Shown: positions 23,454 through 34,517 of the stretch, in pieces
Position numbering within the stretch: position 1 is the first letter of the stretch
Layout: each line of letters opens with the position of its first letter
NCBI GenBank assembly: GCA_021307315.1
Contig: JAJSPD010000058.1
Coordinates: 218,249-282,248, forward strand
Reading direction: 5' to 3'
DNA: 64,000 nt
Source of the DNA: Bisporella sp. PMI_857
Taxonomy: Eukaryota; Ascomycota; Leotiomycetes; Helotiales; Helotiaceae
Made by a program: the position numbers and the translations under genes
The notes under the pieces: model-generated
The model's database searches: none
Told to the model about the DNA's origin: nothing
What the model saw: only the letters and a program-made list of their open reading frames with translations

Positions 23454-24083
23454 TCCCTGGGGTAAGTTAATATTTCTGACTAAGCGCAACGCGTACCCCC
23501 AAGCCATAAAACACAGTGTGACCAGCCCTAAAGCACAGCGTGACAGGCTTTAGAACACACTGCGACTAGCCTGTAAATACAGCGCAACCGGCCTGTACAC
23601 ACGCGATTACAGGCCTGTAAAGTGTTTAACATATTTGTAAAGACTTATAAAAATACATGTAAACTGCAAATTAATTTTGCAAAATACTTTTTATTTTTTT
23701 TTATTTTTTAGCAATATCTTTTATAATAATGCTATTTTATTTAAGATTTAATTAACTTGTAAAACTAGTTTTGAATACAATATATAGTTTTGGTAATAGT
23801 AGCATTCGAGAAAAGTCGGCAGCTAAAAGTAGTATTAATAATAATAATAGTAACTTTAATACTGACAGTACATTATTAAAAAATGCAATATTATAAATAT
23901 ATAAGCAAAAAACAAAGTTATCCAAGCTTTCGTTGTAATACAAGCTAGTTGCGCTGTATTTACAGGCTGGTCGCAGTGTGTTCTAAAGCCTGTCACGCTG
24001 TGCTTTAGGACTGGTCACACTGTGTTATAGGGCTTGGGGGTTACGCGTTGCGCTTAGTCAGAAATATTAACTTACCCCAGGGG
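23454..24083. mobile_element. 630-bp MITE with ~140-bp inverted ends and TA duplication
   Basis: Both ends carry YCCCTGGGGTAAGTTAATA and continue as near-identical inverted sequence for about 140 bp, through GACTAAGCGCAACGCGTA. TA flanks each side (23452-23453, 24084-24085), as for Tc1/mariner-class elements. Inside each arm a 20-25-bp motif (CACAGYGTGAC-AGGCTTTA type) recurs four to five times, like subterminal transposase-binding sites. The centre (23640-23940) is very AT-rich and non-coding. Non-autonomous. Confidence 0.85.
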
Positions 24084-24441
24084 TACGGGGGGCGGATACG
24101 GATACGCTGGCGTACATATACGCCCCCGGCGTATATCTTTCTAAGCAAAACCGTATTTTGTATGTAAAAGAAAGTGACGGGTCACTTGTGTTGCCGGGTC
24201 GCTTATGAACTACGTTATTAGTTATATAGGTTAGAGTTTAAAAATAAGAGCGTTATAACTAATTTAGAAATCTCACCATTCTCTTTTAGTGTATTTAATA
24301 AAAGTTATGTTACTTTCAAATGCTTCCAATAAAAGCAAATTTTGAGATTTATTATACTTCTTGTTATTATTAAACAGACTTGGAACTAACTTAGGGGAAA
24401 GTGGAGCTTGTGAGATTATTAGATTCTTAGAAGCTAGTAAC

Positions 24442-24674
24442 TGTAGCAACTCAAGGCGAACAGGGATCTCGATCCGTGTATCAAGGAGAAGGACTCAAAA
24501 GTGTGAACGACTATCAATTGTTATAACGGAAAGAACAAGCTACAGATAGAAGGAGGGAAGGAAGCAGTGCTTTATATACAGGGGATTGGCCAGGGGCCAG
24601 TGTAAGCGAGGCCCTGTTGTGTCAGGGGCCGAGCCCCAAGGGGCTCTAAGCGAGATAGGGCCAGGGCCGTGACA
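24442..24674 (-). mobile_element. LTR, family A copy 1 (solo or fragment)
   Basis: Read on the minus strand it begins TGTCACGGCCCTGGCC and ends GAGTTGCTACA, with the TATA motif CTGTATATAAAGC in the middle. The same unit occurs at 39517-39752 in the other orientation. No perfect 5-bp target duplication was found (GCTAT versus GTTAC, differing by two C/T transitions). Confidence 0.75.
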
Positions 24675-25004
24675 ATAGCTTCTGTGTAGCGACAAAGCAA
24701 CTTGCGGGATAAAAGTAATTTCAGCTTCACAATTTATAAGCACATGTCTCACAAGTGTAAGGACAGTTGGCGTCGATGTGGCGCTTGCCAAGATGTCTAT
24801 TTCTTAGCGTGTCTATTTTAGGAATGTTACGTAATTTAACGCTTCAATACCTCGCACTCGAATGGATCAACCTATAAAGATATACTCGAACGTGAAGATT
24901 GCTCACAGGAGACAAGAATTATCAGTCCTCGTGTATTTTCGCCAAAGCCCTCAATGCTTTCCAACCTGTAGAACCACGCCTGCAAGGTCTCTGAGAGAAT
25001 CGGA

Positions 25005-26981
25005 ATGGCTTCGGAGTTTCATTCGCAAAGCGATAAGGACACGACCAGAGAAAGCTACAAATATCAAAAGCTCACCGGTGCTGACGATATTCGAGTACTA
25101 GTTCTACCGCCCGGAAAAATATCAGATCCTGTCCAATGCCGTCTCAAGCATGTTTCTCTTTCAGCAAAGCCCAAGTATGAGACGATATCATACGCGTGGG
25201 GAGATCCTTCTAAGAAATGTCCAATCGATTGCGAGGGGAAAGTGATTCAAGTCACCTTGAATCTCAATTCAGCTCTTCAGCATTTCCGCCATGCTAACCA
25301 TGAACGCGCTCTCTGGGCTGACGCTATCTGCATTGACCAAGAGAATCTCGAGGAAAGGTCTGAACAAGTTCAGATGATGTCGGATATTTATTCGCATGGA
25401 GAGCAGCTCTTGATCTGGCTAGGAGAAGAAACCGAGGATGTGAGCAAATCGCTTGAGGCAATCGAAGACCTTCATGCTTATTTCCTGGACAATGAAGTCG
25501 GTTACCCCAATGACCAACCGGATCGGTATCACGTCTTCCCAGACGGACAATCACCAAATTATATGCACCTGTTGTCAATAAAAAATAGGTGGCTGCATCC
25601 GATTACCAGCTTGGCCAAACGACCTTGGTTTCTTCGAAGGTATGTCTCCTTCAATTTTAATCGATATCCTCTAAACCGGGAGGCGACGCAGCACTGACAC
25701 TTCAAGAACAGGTGGGTAATGCAAGAGGTAGCTAAGTCGCCTAAAGCACTGGTGTTTTGCGGACAGAAACACATCCCTTGGATTATCATGGCAGATGTGA
25801 CTTGGAGTCTGCTAAAAGCCAATCTCCTGCTCGAGGTGGCATTTGTTGATGATTGTGGGGAAGCGGGGGCTGCCCTCTACAGTATCATAATAATTGAACT
25901 AGTCAGGAGAGATATCATTAGGTCGCAAGGTACCCCACTACTCCCACTACTGGTGTCGACTCGCCAATACCACTGTCAAGATCCAAGGGATGTAATATTC
26001 TCCATACTCGGAGTCTCCGTAGATTTCAGAGATTACGAGGATTCCATTATACCCGACTACGATGCAAGCCCCCAGGAGGTATACAAGAATTTCGTAGTCG
26101 GAAGTGTTCTAAAGAAGAATTCGTTGCTTCATCTCAGTGTTGCATATACGCCTCCAGAGAGCCTAAAGTTCAACCTGCCGTCTTGGGTCCCCGATTTCTC
26201 AGACCTTGATCTTGCGAATCCGCTAATGTTTCTTCGCAACGAGTCAAATTTACCATTTCATGCATCAGGCGAAACAAAGGCTCGAGTCAGACTTACGAAC
26301 AACAATAACACATTCCATGTCGTTGGGAAAGTCGTGGACATGGTGAAAGATATAACTATTGCCGCCCAAGAAGCTGCTCTTCCCGACGAAGCCAACCCCC
26401 CAATAGAAGAATCGCCAGGTCTCAATAGTTCAACCGCCTTAGACTCAAGTGCGAAAGTTAGAATCCTACAGCTCAAACTATGGCTAGACGGCTGTAAAAA
26501 ACTTTCCTCTCTCAACCGAACAGATGACCCATTGCCCCCTTCCCGGTTCGACGAATACTGCCGTACAATGGTCTGCAACCTAACTTCTCGTGGCGATTTA
26601 CCACCCCCAGAATTCGCACATATGTTCCAGGTGTATTTAGACGTTCTTGAAGATTCCGATAAGGCCATGGAGAAACATGGAGATCCTGAAAAGCCGCAGG
26701 AGTTCATTGATTTGATTAGTGCTGTTGAGATGTCAATTAATCTGAGGATTATAGGTTGGCGGTTTTGTAATACTGAGGCGGGACGAATAGGTCGGGTGTT
26801 GAAACCTGTAAAGCGGGGGGATATTGTGTGTGTTTTCTATGGCGGAGAAGTTCCGTATGTTCTACGGCCCCGCGGTGATGGCCAGTATACTTTTGTTGGA
26901 TCGTGTTATATTCATGGTTTGATGGATGGAGAGGCGCTTCAGATAGAGGGAGTTGAGGACCAGGAGTTTGCTATATGTTAA
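25005..26981 (+). CDS. HET-domain protein, 634 aa, intact, one intron
   Basis: Exons 25005-25639 and 25712-26981 joined across a 72-bp intron (GTATGT donor, GAACAG acceptor); the junction rebuilds the conserved RPWFLRRW-VMQEV block exactly in phase. HET domain about residues 57-220: YETISYAWGDPS, RALWADAICIDQENLEERSE, DIYSHGEQLLIWLGEE. Typical middle motif QDPRDVIFSILGVSVDFRD and substrate-like segment LPSWVPDFSDLDL follow. The C-terminus has the family's closing motif GDIVCVFYGGEVPYVLRP and FVGSCYIHGLMDGEAL, so the gene is full length. No effector domain beyond HET is visible. It acts in allorecognition-type cell death by family inference. The LTR 330 bp upstream could affect its promoter. 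Confidence 0.85.
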
Positions 26982-27372
26982 GTCTCGTTCAAAGTTTTAT
27001 CTATACATATACAGTTCTCGTAGAGCGCGACATGCTTTTCCTAGGGAATCAGATATCATCTGGTACATTATTAAGCTGCAAATCGACCAACAGCGAGCAA
27101 ACGCCAGATCAGCACTAATGTCTGATGATATCAATAGCTTAACAAGACTGCTGTTAGGGTCGCTCTTGCTTATTTGAAGAGCTGCTGGGACAACGAGCGG
27201 TTAGGTCAAGAAACTAATCCTATAATGTTCGTGCTATAGATGATAACGATCTACCGCCTGGGAGCATGTCTTGACTTCTTTCTACCTCTCCCAGATGCCC
27301 TGCAGTCTTCAAACAAATGAAAGCGCCCGACTTTTTATTTTGCGTGGATGACCTCATTCACGTCTCCCATTT

Positions 27373-28407
27373 TCACCACTTCTTGTCAAACACGTCACCA
27401 GAGCGAAATAACCAACTCCCTCCAAAACCTTTCGGCATCGGCACCCAGCAGCATTCTCCACTATCATCAGAAAGTTCATTCTGAACTCGCACATAATCAC
27501 TATAGCCGTAGTCACAATTCAAAATACCACTCGAAACTCCGGCGAAGTTCTGCGAATCCATTGAACCATCACGAGGATCCTCAATATCCTCAATATCCTC
27601 CACTCTTTCCCATTCCCTAACGGCCGTCAGGTATTCTGGATCGGAGCACAAATAAAGGTGTTCAAGACGCTCAAAAAAGATCAAGAATTGCTGAAATAGT
27701 GTGCAGTCGAAGGCTCCTGAGAACAACAACGGTCTGGGCGTTTGGAAGTCGCTCAGGAAGCTAAACACCACATGCCGAAAGCTCGAGATTATGTGTCGGA
27801 AACTAGCGAAGATATCGGCATTCTGAGGGAACCACTTCTTCAAGTCTTGATGGTAGAGATCTCCAGGGTCATTGAGAGACAAGCTTGGATGCCTCTGCTC
27901 AGAGGAGTAGCTCGGCACGGCTGCAACGAGTAGAGTGTCGGTTGCGGGATTACACCGCACTTGACGTCGCTGATGACTTTCGGCGTCTGGGTACCATATC
28001 TTTCTATATATGGTCATCGTTTCTGGGTATCGCAATAAAACAACGCTGTAGGACTCGGTACAGGCAAGGCTGAGGCTGCGTAAGGCACAGTCCTCGATAT
28101 CTGAAGTGTTGGCCGGGAGGGAAAAGTAGCCACTGAACATGCAAACCACGCGGGAGCTTGGTTGGCCAGAATCAAAATTGTACGAATGGCAATGACTATG
28201 TTGGCCGCAAAAGATTCCAAGAAGGGGGAGGCAGGAATGCATTGTTACTGCGGGGTGGTGGTTGATTGCGACGGGAATCACGCGGTTGGTTGTTGCGGAG
28301 TGGAGGGCGTGCTGCCATATTTGAATCCGAAGCTCAGCGGCGAGGTCCGAGAAACAATGAAATGTTGAGAGGGGAGAGAGCGGTTTGTTTTCTCTACCAG
28401 AGGTCAT
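27373..28407 (-). CDS. 2EXR-domain protein, 344 aa
   Basis: Single-exon protein beginning with the 2EXR motif: FHCFSDLAAELRIQIWQHAL (about 17-36) then RVIPVAIN. This domain is common and expanded in filamentous ascomycetes and its function is unknown; it resembles an F-box in position and length. The rest includes FASFRHIISSFRHVVFSF and LERLEHLYLCSD-like segments that fit the leucine-rich back half of such proteins, and an acidic repeat VEDIEDIEDPRD. Intact from ATG 28407 to the stop at 27373. Promoter not recognisable. Confidence 0.7.
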   Translation of the reverse strand: MTSGRENKPLSPLSTFHCFSDLAAELRIQIWQHALHSATTNRVIPVAINHHPAVTMHSCLPLLGIFCGQHSHCHSYNFDSGQPSSRVVCMFSGYFSLPANTSDIEDCALRSLSLACTESYSVVLLRYPETMTIYRKIWYPDAESHQRRQVRCNPATDTLLVAAVPSYSSEQRHPSLSLNDPGDLYHQDLKKWFPQNADIFASFRHIISSFRHVVFSFLSDFQTPRPLLFSGAFDCTLFQQFLIFFERLEHLYLCSDPEYLTAVREWERVEDIEDIEDPRDGSMDSQNFAGVSSGILNCDYGYSDYVRVQNELSDDSGECCWVPMPKGFGGSWLFRSGDVFDKKW

Positions 28408-28449
28408 TTTGCGAACATTTGTGTTGGTTATTGATGAGAGGAAAATAAG

Positions 28450-29155
28450 TTTGGAAAAGAGAATGGTTTCGGAATTTAGGCAGACGTGTCAGCAGGGTTA
28501 GGCGAAAACCAAGCCGAAATCCTGGGACCGGTATAATGTATAACGTAATACGACTGTTAATACAACATTATACAAGCGCGATAAATCCTTCGCCGCTTAT
28601 CAAGAAGCTTGGCTTTTTTATACCTCTCTTTTGTCCGGATAAACCCGGCATGCGCGTTTCCTTGTGCTCCGTGTTTTCAAAGCTTGAAGCTATATTCTTT
28701 CCTGATAGAACCTTCATGCCGTAGCCCCGAAATTATTCGAAGACAAGCCGATAGTTATAACATAGCAAGGGGGGAACAGCCGAGACGGCTTTCGACGCTA
28801 TCGACGAGACGATCGATAGCATAACTTAAACCGCGGTATTTTCTTACTGCAAACCAAATCTTTGTAGAGAAACGATGAAAAACACGGCATACTGACTATA
28901 ACTTTATATACTCGCGAAGAGAAGGCTTGAGGCCCTAAACAAAGGATTCGTCTCGACACAGTGGGTTTCTCTCCAACTCACTTTACCTGGCACATAATTC
29001 GGTCCTTAAAACGGCAGGGCGACATAAATTTTATAGCCGAAAAGTTCCACGCTCACACCGATGTGCAATGCAAACTCTGACCCCGCACGCTTCCTTAAGC
29101 TGTTGCGCGTGTCGGCTCCCCTGATTGCTCTGCTGGTCGAGATGTTTAACGCCAC
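28450..29155. other. intergenic
   Basis: No supported gene. Short repeats such as CGACGCTATCGACGAGACGATCGATAG (hairpin-like, about 28793-28819) are present. Confidence 0.35.
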
Positions 29156-29171
29156 TCAATATCGACAGCTC

Positions 29172-29354
29172 TTACGAATTTTGGTGGATTGCGACAGGGG
29201 CATTTTTTGACTGCTTCCCAGATCCTTGACACGAACTGCAGGTAAATTCACCGTTTCCCCCCGTGCCATTGCACGATCCACAGTGAGGCATATTTTCGAA
29301 TAACGAGCCTTTACTACGTTGTGCACTATTGCTACAAGGATCATATACTCTCAT
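29172..29354 (-). CDS. small CxxCxGxG zinc-binding-like protein, 60 aa
   Basis: Short frame with ATG at 29354 and an internal in-frame ATG further on. It encodes two DnaJ-type cysteine repeats, CGSCNGTGGNGEFTCSSCQG, i.e. C-x2-C-x-G-x-G then C-x2-C-x-G-x-G. This is half of the four-repeat zinc-binding region of DnaJ chaperones, and similar tiny stand-alone proteins exist in fungi. The cysteine spacing is too regular for chance, but expression is unproven. A J domain is absent. Confidence 0.5.
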   Translation of the reverse strand: MRVYDPCSNSAQRSKGSLFENMPHCGSCNGTGGNGEFTCSSCQGSGKQSKNAPVAIHQNS

Positions 29355-30284
29355 AAGCCCCTATCGTTCCTGTATTAAACTGACTCACTAATATATTGCA
29401 ACCGAAGTTGCTATTTACAACGCAAATTATTAACATCCAAAAAGCAAAGAATTATGATCCGTTTTTTATTTTCCGGCTTTTAAATGCTGTTAAAGGGCCA
29501 GGTGGTTTCTGCTCCTATCCAGCCATTATCAGGCCATTGTAATCTTTTATCAGGGATCGCTTTGGCCGGAACAATTAACCTTGTTAAAATGAATTTGGGC
29601 ACTAATTGTTAGTAAGTCAGGGCAAACTTAAGATAAATCATATAATACAGGTAAAGCATTTTTAACAAAAAGCTCTTAGCAAAATCTTCTCAAATTAATA
29701 TCGCCCCTACCGTCCCTGAACTTTCTCCCCACAACCTAAGTGACAAGAGCTTTCGCCTTCCTACGCCACCTTGGCCCCTCCGCGCTTAATGGTGCACTTT
29801 TAACTACTAGACACACAGGTTAGACTCGATACACACTAAGTGTCACAGCACAGGCCAATTAGGATTGCAAGCAAAATTGAAGACTTGATTAATTAGAGAT
29901 ATCAAGACATCCCTATAACCGTTGTAAAGGTTCATCGAGCACTCTACGCTGACGAGAGAACTATAAGTGGATTGGGGGAAATAGGGCCGAAATTGGTGGC
30001 TGAAGTTGGTATCGAGCCAAGTCTGGGGGATGAGGGGATGGGTGATATTCCTATACAAGTAGAATAACCCTAAGCTTCCGATAGACCTGATGTGTCTTGT
30101 ACCTCACTCAGCACATCCCATTTTCCGTTGTCTTTAGATTATTTACCTCCCTCATGCTTCGCCAGGGGGTAGCTCGACTTCAATAAACGGTCCAAATTGG
30201 CTTTCAAACCAGCTAGACCATTAATTCAAATACTCCGATGCGGAAGAACCGTCACAAGCCTCCGCTATTGTTAATATCAATCTT
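29355..30284. other. gene-free interval
   Basis: AT-rich, no supported coding sequence on either strand. Confidence 0.4.
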
Positions 30285-31345
30285 TAGATCTTCCATGTCT
30301 TGCGCGTCTTTAACAAAAAGAAGGTTGATGCTGTGAGCAGCCCAGTGCTTCCTATAGCGGACACGGAGCCAAAAAGCTGCAGTCCCAAGAAGTCGGTATT
30401 GTTTTAATGACTCAGAATTGCACCCATAATGGCAGTCCTGTCAGCATGCTGTAGCATATCAATGTCAGGACCTGCTTACGATGAGTACTCACAGTATCTC
30501 TGGAAAATTACTGATCCTTACCTCACGCAATTACTATCTGAAAGTTCCGAACCGCTGACCCAATGTCTCCTGACCACCAGTTTAAATACACAAGGCATCA
30601 TCAAGGAGATAAAGACACCACTGACGGGCCCATACACCACAGCAATGGCAATGGTGGCGGCTTGCAAACTATGGTAGTTGAAAGGCAGTCATAGTGTGAT
30701 CATGGAGCCTCACGTTTACAAAGCACAAGTGGTAATCACGTTGAAGTGATCATTTCGGTCTCCTAGATAGGGAGGTAGAATTCGGCCGGGAATCGGTCTC
30801 TATAGCGCGTACATGCTCATGAAACCAGAGAGGGGGTATAACTTGTGCCCACTCACACGAATAACCAAGTTCCCGCTGTGTACAGGGCGAATTGCTTGTC
30901 CTTGAACAGAGTTGGGTCGAACAATTTGGTATTCGAATCCCACTTTTCGCGCGGCAGCCATGCCTGGATCATGAAACACGGCGCGACCAGGAGAATACCC
31001 ATGACGAGCGCCGCATAAAGTAGGGCACCGGGGAAGTCCACATCTTGTATGACCTTGTTTAAGAAGAAAGGATAGATCACGCCGCCGAAACTGCTACCCG
31101 TGAATATAGCGCCTGCTCCGGTGCCAAACACAAGCCTCTGTGCTAAGAATATTTGATAGAACTCGGTCGCTAGGCTCGTCATGCAGAGGCTGAAGACGCA
31201 TAGGAAGGCGCCAGGGTAGAGAACCAGCGCAGGGCCGTACGTGTTGACGAGACCTCCGAAAAGCGGCCCTGGAACCCACAGGAGCGCTAAGCTGGACTGC
31301 AAAAACCCACGCAATGTCGGACGGCGTGTAGTTACTCAAGTATGT
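30285..31345 (-). pseudogene. MFS monocarboxylate-type transporter, decayed
   Basis: Broken member of the major facilitator superfamily, MCT-like group. From the 5' side: NYTPSDIAWVFAVQ (31335), LLWVPGPLFGGLVNTYGPAL, FLAQRLVFGTGAGAIFTG, then a jump directly to SSFGGVIYPFFLNKVIQDV, so about 20-30 residues between helices 4 and 5 are deleted. LLYAALVMGILLVAP and DPTLFKDKQFALYTAGTWLF follow to an intron (GTGAGT donor near 30863). The next exon is degraded: AIAVVYGPVSGVFISLMMP, ETLGQRFGTF, AIMGAILSH, and the last part NNTDFLGLQLFGSVSAIGS and LLTASTFFLLKTRKTWK near 30290. Frameshifts and stops throughout the second half. Not functional. Confidence 0.75.
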
Positions 31346-32229
31346 CTCTTTGTTTGTTTAGAGAAGTGTAGGAGAAAAAAGCGACATTATAATAAGTGAA
31401 GCTATTGTCTACCCTCTTTCGATATTAGGGGCTTGTAAGGGATCGACGTATATACCACGTTTGCTGTGAAGTGTAGATGTCCCGACCGTCTCAGACAGTG
31501 TCCATCACTGTAGTCCGCTAGCGCCCACAGGTTGGTGGGCCAAGCTTTTATTCTGTATCTGGTAGCCAATTACATGGTGAATACTTTTTCGTAGATTACC
31601 TGTGGGGCAGAAAGCGGCCAGTGTAGGTTCCATAGCTGCGCCACAATTGCTTGTCACCCACTGCTTTGGTTTCTTTGATACTATATTGTACTATACTGTT
31701 ACTTGTATCCCCTTCCATGCTTCTACAATAACCTCACCATGTTGGGAGCAGTTCCAACCGCTCACTCTTCCGTCTTGCTACTTACTATCCCTCTATCTTG
31801 CCCGCCCTCCGTCTCTCCAATCCAAGCCAACCTTTTGCTAACCGTCTATAAGTACACACATGACCGGCTAGATGATGCATTTATGACTACTACGGGCAGT
31901 GCGCGAATGGCCTACGCGACCCGCATCCACGCACACAACCGTCACCAAATACAGATAACACATACAGCTGGCCACAATGCGGATACCGATCTCTTGTTGA
32001 GGTTGAAGAAGCAGCGAATACATGGTGGGAAGTTGTTATCTGTGAGCGGTGGGTTTCTCCTGGTTTACTTGGCAAATTATGGATAAAAATGAAGCTAAGA
32101 CAGCACTAGTGACAGGATCTTCTTTAGCGAATTGAAATCCTTTGGCCAACCGCTGATTGCTGTTTTTCGTAGTGGAGATGCTTGACTACCGATCGAACCC
32201 CAAATCCTCGACCAGCTCGATATTTTAGA
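31346..32229. other. gene-free interval
   Basis: An open stretch near 31845-31925 reads YKYTHDRLDDAFMTTTGS, vaguely like a class-III aminotransferase piece, but too short to call. Confidence 0.3.
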
Positions 32230-32930
32230 CTTGGAGTTCTTACCCAATATTCCCGTATCCTGTCTGACGTCGTCAAAGGTTGGAGGATTTAGTCGGATAG
32301 CCCAAGCTACTTGTCATCTGGATCAATTTTTCAAAGTATATGACACTCAGTGTATTGATTCTAGAATGCTCCTGCTTGATAGGCTAGATACCAATATCCA
32401 AGCCTTTCTATCGTTGATTATGCCACAGTGCCAGGGCGAACCGGGCGTCTTTTGTGCCGCAATAACTACAGCCATCGGGTTAGTCCATCGCTCTTTTCCC
32501 TATCCTTTGCTGTTTCTCTTGCTTTTTTTATGGACGGCCACATCACCCTAGCCCAACCTCCCTCAAATAGAGCACTGTTCACATTACATTGCTATATTCT
32601 CGGCTTGCGGCCTCAGGTTGTCAGAGCCAAGTTCAACTCACTTGAGGAGTGGTACAAGAGATCGCAAGAAAGCGCTCGGCACTCCTGCAAAGATAGTAGG
32701 CGACGCCGCCGTGTTCCTCACCGCCGCGTCTCCAGCAAACACAGAGACATACACGGTTGACGCCATGTCTCCAATGTATGCATATATCGCTCGCGTGGCG
32801 TTGAGAAATATTCATAGCAGCGCCCAGAGAGAAGGTATTAGTTAGCTGAGAAATTCCGAGAAAGTGCTTCAAATATACCTTGACAAATACCTCCAGCGCT
32901 GGAACGTGAGTGGTGACCCGACTCGGGGTT
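32230..32930 (+). pseudogene. Zn2Cys6-type transcription factor, C-terminal fragment
   Basis: Fragments in order: DTNIQAFLSLIMPQCQGEPG (about 32390-32450), an intron with GTTAGT donor near 32480, ALFTLHCYILGLRPQVVRAK and SLEEWYKRS, then a frame change to AKIVGDAAVFLTAA and DAMSPMYAYIARVALRNIHS, then NSEKVLQIYLDKYLQRWNV near 32900. This order matches the C-terminal regulatory region of fungal Zn2Cys6 activators. The DNA-binding cluster is missing and frameshifts break the rest. The family call rests on general resemblance rather than a single invariant motif. Confidence 0.45.
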
Positions 32931-33551
32931 AAAATAGATGCGAAAATAACAGGTGCTAGTTCGTTGATCTGAATGTGTAAAGAGAGAGTACCCTTGGATG
33001 AGATCAACTGCTCATTCCTTAGCCTAGACTCTAGCTACAGTATTGAAACAAGATAGCATGTATAAATAATATAGGAAATTAGTATAACTCAGTATCATTA
33101 CTTCCTGAAGGGAGAAAGTTTGGGCTATAAAATTGTACCATCCAGCCTCCGGTTACTGAGGTGTTAAGGACCATATGTGTCATGTGACCTGTTTTGTGAT
33201 CTATGTACGGAATGGGTTTGGTCTCAGCTACAATGTCTATATAACACTCATTTTCTTCTTTCTTCGATGAATCAAGGTTTCTCACTTCAATATGAGGCCA
33301 CATCCTGATTAGGCTCGAATGTATGAAAATAATACAAACTGCGCGCTTCGCCTTATTGGAATAATAACCTTCTTAGCCGCGCCTCGCTCTTTTTCTTGTG
33401 GCTCAGTAGAACAAATGTTGAAACAGAGTTCCTCTTTTATTCTCTCTCGAGTAGAGGCGAGTGGTAAAGTTAACTCACCTAATTGATCGTTACCTCTACT
33501 TACTTATTGTCATCAACCATACCGAGCAGAATTTCACGACGATGCAAAACC

Positions 33552-34182
33552 ATGGCACGCAAATCTAAGACAAAGCCTACTTTTAACTCGTCGTTTCCGC
33601 TGTTCAAAAAGCTTCCGCCCGAGTTGGGAAACCAGATCTAAGCTTTTAGCTTTCCAGATTCACGTATCGTAGCCTCCAACAATGCTATATCCACCTGCTC
33701 AACGCAGTAGTAGAATCCGAGCTTCTTTGATTCACGAATTCCAGCACGTTTTCGCTTCAACTAGCGAGACGTACAACCAAAAGAGCGTTGTGGTTTCCCG
33801 ACCCCAAACTAGCGTTTTCGCCATTTACTGTGTCTGTCGCGAACCACAAGCTGTTGTCGAGCGGTTCTGCACCAAAGGCATCTGGAGCCCCCAACCCAAG
33901 GAGGATCCTAGCCCGCTCCGTCAGATGGGTTCTGTAATTGATATCTGGGCTGCGCTAGCGGGGTTCGGGAACTTGGAGTTGTTGATGCTGGTGGATGTGC
34001 AGCATGACCCAGACCACACCGGCATCTGTGCATGGTGGAGCGGATCGGGCGAGGCCACGGAGTGTAAGAAGTTGCTTCGCCCGTGGGTGCATCCTGCGTA
34101 TTGCGTTGGACAGTACTCGTGGCTACAGTTCGAGATTGGGGTTTTTATCAATGAGTCTGACTTGTGGCAAAACGAAGGATAG
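33552..34182 (+). pseudogene. 2EXR-domain protein, broken
   Basis: Starts MARKSKTKPTFNSSFPLFKK and continues LPPELGNQI, then a TAA stop at 33639-33641 where family members have tryptophan (IW), then AFSFPDSRIV. The frame then shifts and continues from about 33682 as CREPQAVVERF, VIDIWAALAGFGNLELLMLV and ends at 34182. The stop replacing the invariant W needs two G-to-A changes. Related in type, but not obviously in sequence, to the intact 2EXR gene at 27373. Confidence 0.55.
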
Positions 34183-34517
34183 CGGGGGAAGGCTCATGCT
34201 TGGAAGAAGATATTTAGGAGCGTCTTATCTGCTCTATGGCGATTTAGACAATCGTCTCTGTAAGTCCTGGCCGACCAGGAGACCCGGTGGTGCAGGTGGT
34301 TCCTATGTAGATACTGATATTCTCTCCATGCTTTTATGTGCCTACATATATCCCACTCAATGACCCTGCTTTCGCTCAAAAAGAACCTGCCCCGTATCGT
34401 GATTGTGTCCCGAGACCTTGCCCAACAGCGCTCCTTGGGTGTGGATCCGGGTCTAGGTTAGAGCTTGTGGTGGTTTAGGCGAATGGGGTGAGAGATTATG
34501 CGCATGTATCCCTTTAA

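Noticed and set aside
23752..23943. Minus-strand 63-aa open frame
   Set aside because: It is in the AT-rich centre of a MITE, low complexity (Leu/Phe runs), no domain.
25559..26707. Antisense open frames under the HET gene at 25005
   Set aside because: Shadows of the HET coding frame with no domain of their own.
31842..31925. Aminotransferase class III-like piece (YKYTHDRLDDAFMTTTGS)
   Set aside because: Too short and without a lysine-site or other motif to support a call.
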